Assembly: GCF_964275005.1 (NCBI RefSeq)
Contig: NC_092692.1
Coordinates: 16,089,006-16,153,005, forward strand
Direction: 5' to 3'
DNA length: 64,000 bases
Source of the DNA: Diadema setosum
Taxonomy: Eukaryota > Echinodermata > Echinoidea > Diadematoida > Diadematidae
The position numbers and the translations under genes were made by a program. Of this stretch, positions 59,280-64,000 are shown one piece after another. How positions within the stretch are numbered: the stretch's first letter is position 1; each line of letters starts with the position of its first letter. Below the pieces are notes generated by a model. The model saw only the letters and a program-made list of their open reading frames with translations. It searched no databases and was not told where the DNA came from.

Positions 59280-60705
59280 AAGCAATATCCCTCGGCAAGG
59301 GCCTGACAAATAATAGTAATATCCATCAACTTTTGTCTGTAAATGACATTTACCATTCGAATCCTCAACAACAGATAAGGCCTATGAGTTGAATTTCTAA
59401 TCGTTTTAATGAGTTTAAGGCCTCTATCACTTTAACGCGTTCCAGTCTATATCAAAGATATGAAAAAATGGTACATTGAGACAGACGTTAGGGCCCTACG
59501 TTGTGAGAATGAATCTGATAGTGTGATATTTTCAACTCGAATTAGTTGGCGAGTCTACTCGTGCTAATAGTTCAAGCTACTCTATTTGCGGGGATAGCTC
59601 ACTTTTATAATATTATTATGAGATGGCGCATCTGAATATCAGCAGCGAGTTTGCAGCGAAACGTCGGTGAAATTTGAACAAAATCGGACAAACAATGGCC
59701 TTTTGAATACCAGTCACAATGCCAATCTGACACGGCGGCTTCGCGAGATCGCAGAATATTTTCATCATGTGACCTGGCAATGATTGCCGGGAACTATCAG
59801 CGCCTATTTGCTGTTGCAGTTGTTTTGTTTCGTATACTAAAAGCAAGAGATACGCCATTTTGTCTTTGAATTTATCGTGCTGAAATCGACTCTTTCCGTC
59901 ACGATGGGTACATGTTTTGCCAAGCAGAGCTTTCAGTGTGTCTTTAGGCAGAGGCCAGTGAACGATAACAACCGGGGAAAAATGACACGAGGCTCACGTC
60001 TGAAAAACAAAACAAAACAAAACAAATACAAGAAGAGAAAAAAAAACGAAAAGAAAGAGGAAAAATTCACATAACTGCAGTGCTCCGATTATTGATGGGG
60101 GTCATGGAACATTATGTTACATGGCTTGGAAGCAACCCTCCTTGTACTGTCAGCTCAAATGAGATGTTACGCAAAATCCACTTAATACATAGGATGTCTT
60201 TAAAGTTGTTGTTTTGTTGTTTTCTTTTTGTTTAGTTTGTTTTTGGGAGAAGGGGTACATTAAAAAAGAACACATGGACACAACTTTCCTGAAATTGTCT
60301 GATTTGTCTCTTTAACTAATCAGTATCCTTTGTGCTGCAGTAATTCATCAGACGGAATTTTTCCCATTTGGACAAATTGTGCACAAACACTGAGGGCATA
60401 TTATTGAAAGGTGCATTTGAAAGTGGCTCCAGGAGGAAGAGAGCTGTGGCCGCTAATTGAAGAGTTGCTGAGCCAAAAGCGCGGGCGAGCACACACCGGA
60501 GGAGCGAAAGCAGAGAAGGGGGAGGGAGGGAGAGGTAGGTCGAGTATTGGGGGAGACGGCATGACGGAAAGGAGATCTTTAGGGAAGAAACGACAGAGAC
60601 TGGTCGATGAGAAGTGCTAGAGGATTGGCGGCAAGAGAACCATTGATGAAAAGGGGGAAAGTGGGTGCGGCTGGGATGGCGAGGAAGGCGAGAGAGGATG
60701 ATAGT
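59280..60705. other. No gene recognised
   Basis: Unique DNA; A-rich AAAAC run at 60004-60062 and GA-rich stretch at 60505-60540. Nothing assignable. Confidence 0.4.
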
Positions 60706-60711
60706 AACACT

Positions 60712-60944
60712 GTCTTCTTTATCCAGGATAGCCTTTTCAGTGTTGCCATTACTCTATTGGAGGCCCCTGCCATTATTATTCACCTATAGCATTGCCAGGT
60801 ACCAACATATACACCTGATGGATTGAGAGGGACATGGCGGATAAAAACACATCTTGTCCAAGGTCGTAAGCACTGGACGGGAATCGAACTCGGGTCCTTG
60901 GATTGGAAGTCAAGAGTCTTATTTACTATGCCACAATGCCCCAA
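60712..60944 (-). mobile_element. tRNA-derived SINE, family 2, copy 2 (reverse)
   Basis: Reverse complement of the SINE at 13244-13470 along its whole length: head GTGGCATAGTAAATAAGACTC, B box GAGTTCGATTCC, TTGGACAAGATGTGTTTTTA, TGTCCCTCTCAATCC, TTGGTACCTGGCAATGC, ATGGCAACACTGAAAAGGC and TATCCTGGATAAAGAAGAC. It lacks the long TTA tail of copy 1. Confidence 0.88.
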
Positions 60945-61489
60945 CTGGGGGTGGGGGTGGGGGAGGATGTTGCGAGCTGGCGAGGAGAGATAGGGAGGGG
61001 GTGGACGAATACGGATGAGGAACGGGAATGTTGGAAAACAGATGAGGACCAAGGTGATGATTAGGATGAGATGGGGAAAAGCAAAGGACAAAATCCCCTT
61101 CCCGAAAAAAAAAAAAATGGCAAAGGGAGGATTGACCAAAGAACGAATAACGGAGAAAAAAAAAGAGGTAACTGTACAAGGTACATTAGGAAGAGATATA
61201 GAGAGAGAAGAAAGAGGGCGAGGAAGGGGAAATAGAGAAGGGATAGATATAAATCAAGAATTGAAAGGTTTTGGTATTAGACGAGAGACTGCGCGATAAT
61301 ATTACAAAGCATTGACGATGCAAAGAGATATAGATGGATATCAGTTTGATAATCATGATAATAGTTTTAGAAATGATGTAGAATTGGATGACGGTGAAGA
61401 GACAAGAAAAAGCTGATGCAAGAGAGGGGACTAAACGCTGAAGAAGTTATGGTTCAGGAAAAAAAAATACGCAGAAAAGATAATTTGAC

Positions 61490-61513
61490 CAGGGAGGTGG
61501 ATTCACCTCCCTG
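61490..61513. repeat. Perfect hairpin, 10-bp stem, 4-nt loop
   Basis: CAGGGAGGTG-GATT-CACCTCCCTG. Same stem as at 48044-48076, with a different loop. Confidence 0.85.
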
Positions 61514-61776
61514 ATTTCACGGAACGGAAAGAGGAGTGTGGTAGGGGACGTTATGGTAGCACAAGGATGTACTTTCGGCGCCTCGGTCAATAAGGAGGAA
61601 AAGGGAGGGGGAGGGGGAAGAAGTGGGCGGGACGTGACGGCGGAGGTAGGAAGAGGGCGTGGCAGCAGCGAAGGATGAAAATAAGCTTTGGTTCCATGCA
61701 CTTCAGTGTAGGTTGGCTGAGTAGGACTATACAATAGGAAAGTTAGGTCATTTTCAGTGCACTAAACTGGTAGTGT

Positions 61777-61833
61777 GTTTTAACCAAGGAGGTACTAGGC
61801 AAGGCTCGCCTAGTACCTCCTTGGTTTTAACAG
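61777..61833. repeat. Hairpin, 19-bp perfect stem extended to 25 bp
   Basis: AACCAAGGAGGTACTAGGC at 61783-61801, 7-nt loop, exact reverse complement at 61809-61827. Pairing resumes outside after two mismatches (TGTT/AACA). It is the longest of the small hairpins. Confidence 0.9.
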
Positions 61834-61839
61834 CACATA

Positions 61840-62153
61840 CAGGAGTCATTATCATCTTTTACTACCCACCCATCCTCCCCACACACACATACACACAATA
61901 TAATACTCTGTATGTTTGGCGCTATTGTTTCTGCTGTCTATTTCCTTTAAATATGACAGACTGAAAGATGTCACAAAAGTGGAAATGAATTTGAGTGAAA
62001 CAAAATGTGAACAAAGATGGAATGATTTCATCATCGGAGGGGCCATTCATGTCTATCATGCATATCATGATGGTTTGGCATGGACTGTGGAACTAAATTG
62101 ATCAAACGGTATATATAGTCAGTTTATCTTTAAGTCTGGGGAACGAGGCAAAA
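61840..62153. other. No feature recognised
   Basis: Short unique stretch with a CA run near 61878-61896. Confidence 0.4.
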
Positions 62154-62215
62154 ATCATCATCATCATTATCATCAACAACATCATCATCATCATCATTAT
62201 CATCAACAACAACAA

Positions 62216-62255
<40 letters not shown>

Positions 62256-62282
62256 TTCAACATCATCATCATCATCATTATC
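62154..62282. repeat. (CAT)n microsatellite
   Basis: CAT units with CAA interruptions over about 125 bp. Confidence 0.95.
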
Positions 62283-63422
62283 AAGAACTGATTTTGGGCA
62301 AACATAATTCTGATTAATTTCGGAAAGGGTCATTTTAGCTCTAGACAAACAGCGTGACGGTTTCACGTCTCCCCACTGACGCCACGACCCAGGGATGAGC
62401 CCGAAGCCCTGCGCTCTGCACACTAGCATCCTCTCGGTGTGGAGGCAGGGAGGTGAAAACAGTCCATCGCGAGAAATCGCACGACAGCTTACAGGAAATT
62501 CCGCTGGGACGTGATGACGTCACAAACTCATACCGTCCAAAAATAATCTACACTGCGCATCCAGTCTTTATGACGTAGTCTTAAACGTCCATCCCTAGAG
62601 TTTCCATCAGGAGCTCCCTTGTCGGTAAGATTCGTATCATGTCAGTATTCGTACTCGGTGCGTTCGGGGCAGCCATGCTCATCTTTGCGAGATTATTGCA
62701 AAACACAGACGGTCTCACAGAATGAAGCGGAGGCATACGTTTGCCAAGATTATTTTTGGTCGTCTTTTGAAACGGATCGTGTCTGGATGTCTAGACAACT
62801 GTGTATGTTTTGGCTGCGAGAGCTGCAGCGCAAAATAAATGCAACCTGCGCACAGACGTGAAATCCATGCCAAGTTGTGTGTGAATTAAATGATTATAGA
62901 GTTGGCTTGAGGTTGCATGATGGACCACGGACCCATCTCCCTTGTCTGTCTGTTACACTACTTGTCTATTTACCATACGGATTACTCATGGCATGGGGCT
63001 CGTTCCATTACTATCCAGAGTAGCGAGAATCATCACAATGGCTCAGTGCACGCTCTCATAATTGTTAACACTAACAGGTGATCTTTAATCGAGGCTGTCG
63101 AACACTGAAAAACTGATGTCCATATAAATACACTATATACAGGCAGGCGCCAATGGCTATTGAAGCACACTCCAGAAAATATAGGGATGACCCGAACGCA
63201 TAAAAAATGAAGTAAAGGTCATACACCTTGAAAGCAGCGACGGGAATGGCAGATAACGATGTAACTACATTACGTTGTCTTGTGGGCTGATGTTATCTTA
63301 GCAGAACTCGTAGTGACGCCCTTGGCAGACAGCACCCAACCCGCATCACAATCATGACAATACGTGCACCCCACAAAGTACTCAACAGCGTAGATCAGTT
63401 TCAGTACGATTCCACACCATTT

Positions 63423-63461
<39 letters not shown>

Positions 63462-64000
63462 GTTGTTGTTGTTGTCTTTTAATCCGACGAACAGAATGGC
63501 AATCATCGATATCGGATCTAATCTTCTCTAAATTACATCTGTCTTGGATATGAATTCAATGAGGGAAAGAGTGTGTCGTGTCATTCGGTCGCATAAAATT
63601 GTTAGGCATCTATATTGTAACGATCTAACAACCATGAGTATTAGCTGAAGTCGTTGTAGATGCTAAATAACGGACAAAGCGTTTCAAACAATGTTTGCCA
63701 TCCAGTAGGATGAGTTGAAATGTGATATCATTATTTTATTGTGCGTGTGTGGTGGTTACTATCAAATATCACTCACTATTCGGTGTAGCTGTCTTATTCC
63801 TTATCCGATGTAGAAGGAACTATACTATCACATCCTTCTGTTAGATTTTACCCCTTTATTAACTTTGAATTCAATTTGCGCCTGATGTAGAATAGTGCAC
63901 TTGAACTGCACGATCTCTTTCTTCGACAATTCAACTTCTGCACGGTATCAAATGCATCGTTCAGGCCCTGAGAACTATTTCGAAACAATAATGATGCCTT
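62283..64000. other. No gene recognised; one CT microsatellite
   Basis: Unique DNA with a somewhat CpG-richer patch at 62340-62530 that includes TGATGACGTCAC (CRE-like, about 62513-62523). A (CT)n run is at 63426-63458. Nothing is identifiable at the window end. Confidence 0.4.
63426..63458. repeat. (CT)n microsatellite
   Basis: Pure CT dinucleotides followed by TTG/TTGTTG units. Confidence 0.95.

Noticed and set aside
36449..64000. Chromodomain exon of the CBX gene
   Set aside because: I searched the minus strand for a VKW.GW / WEP.EN coding pattern, including short stretches, and found none. It may be outside the window or too short or diverged for me to see by eye.

Overview
This is a gene-poor, repeat-rich piece of an animal nuclear genome. 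There is no bacterial-style gene packing. I see only two protein-coding segments I can defend in 64 kb, both with eukaryotic splice signals, set among microsatellites, SINEs, 5'-truncated LINEs and many palindromic miniature DNA transposons. A Polycomb CBX protein with a C-terminal Pc box, a heparan-sulfate-type sulfotransferase and this repeat style point to a marine invertebrate, most likely a deuterostome. I favour an echinoderm such as a sea urchin, but that assignment is an inference.

Layout. 1-13 kb: no recognisable gene; a 29-bp minisatellite, an eroded LINE reverse transcriptase, a half MITE and a GC-rich dispersed repeat. 13.2-13.6 kb: a tRNA-derived SINE ending in a long TTA tract. 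14.4-15.8 kb: a strong splice acceptor followed by a complete single-exon CDS for a Golgi type II sulfotransferase of the heparan sulfate 3-O-sulfotransferase type; its best candidate poly(A) signal lies at 19.64 kb. 16-28 kb: microsatellites, two large foldback MITEs, two copies of a second tRNA-derived SINE (one nested inside a MITE with a clear target duplication) and a LINE tail. 28-33.3 kb: no gene seen; plausibly 3' UTR or flank of the next gene. 33.3-36.4 kb, minus strand: the long terminal exon of a CBX/Polycomb gene, with basic and serine-rich tracts, about 16 near-perfect 9-residue repeats, a PLDLS CtBP-type motif and a C-terminal Pc box. Its chromodomain exons should lie upstream on the minus strand (higher coordinates); I could not find them. 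36.5-64 kb: presumably CBX intron and/or intergenic DNA, with more MITEs, three LINE 3' ends, a reverse SINE copy, several small perfect hairpins and two CpG-rich patches that look like promoters.

The two genes have no evident functional link: one acts on glycosaminoglycans in the Golgi, the other in chromatin. The most unusual material is (i) the expanded repeat array and motif set of the CBX exon, (ii) the sulfotransferase's departures from family consensus at cofactor and substrate positions, and (iii) a layered repeat landscape: TTAA-bounded palindromic MITE families, nested insertions that order events in time, a LINE 3' UTR stem-loop better conserved than its surroundings, and a set of short perfect hairpins built on a GGGAGGT/AAGGAGGT core that I cannot assign to any family.
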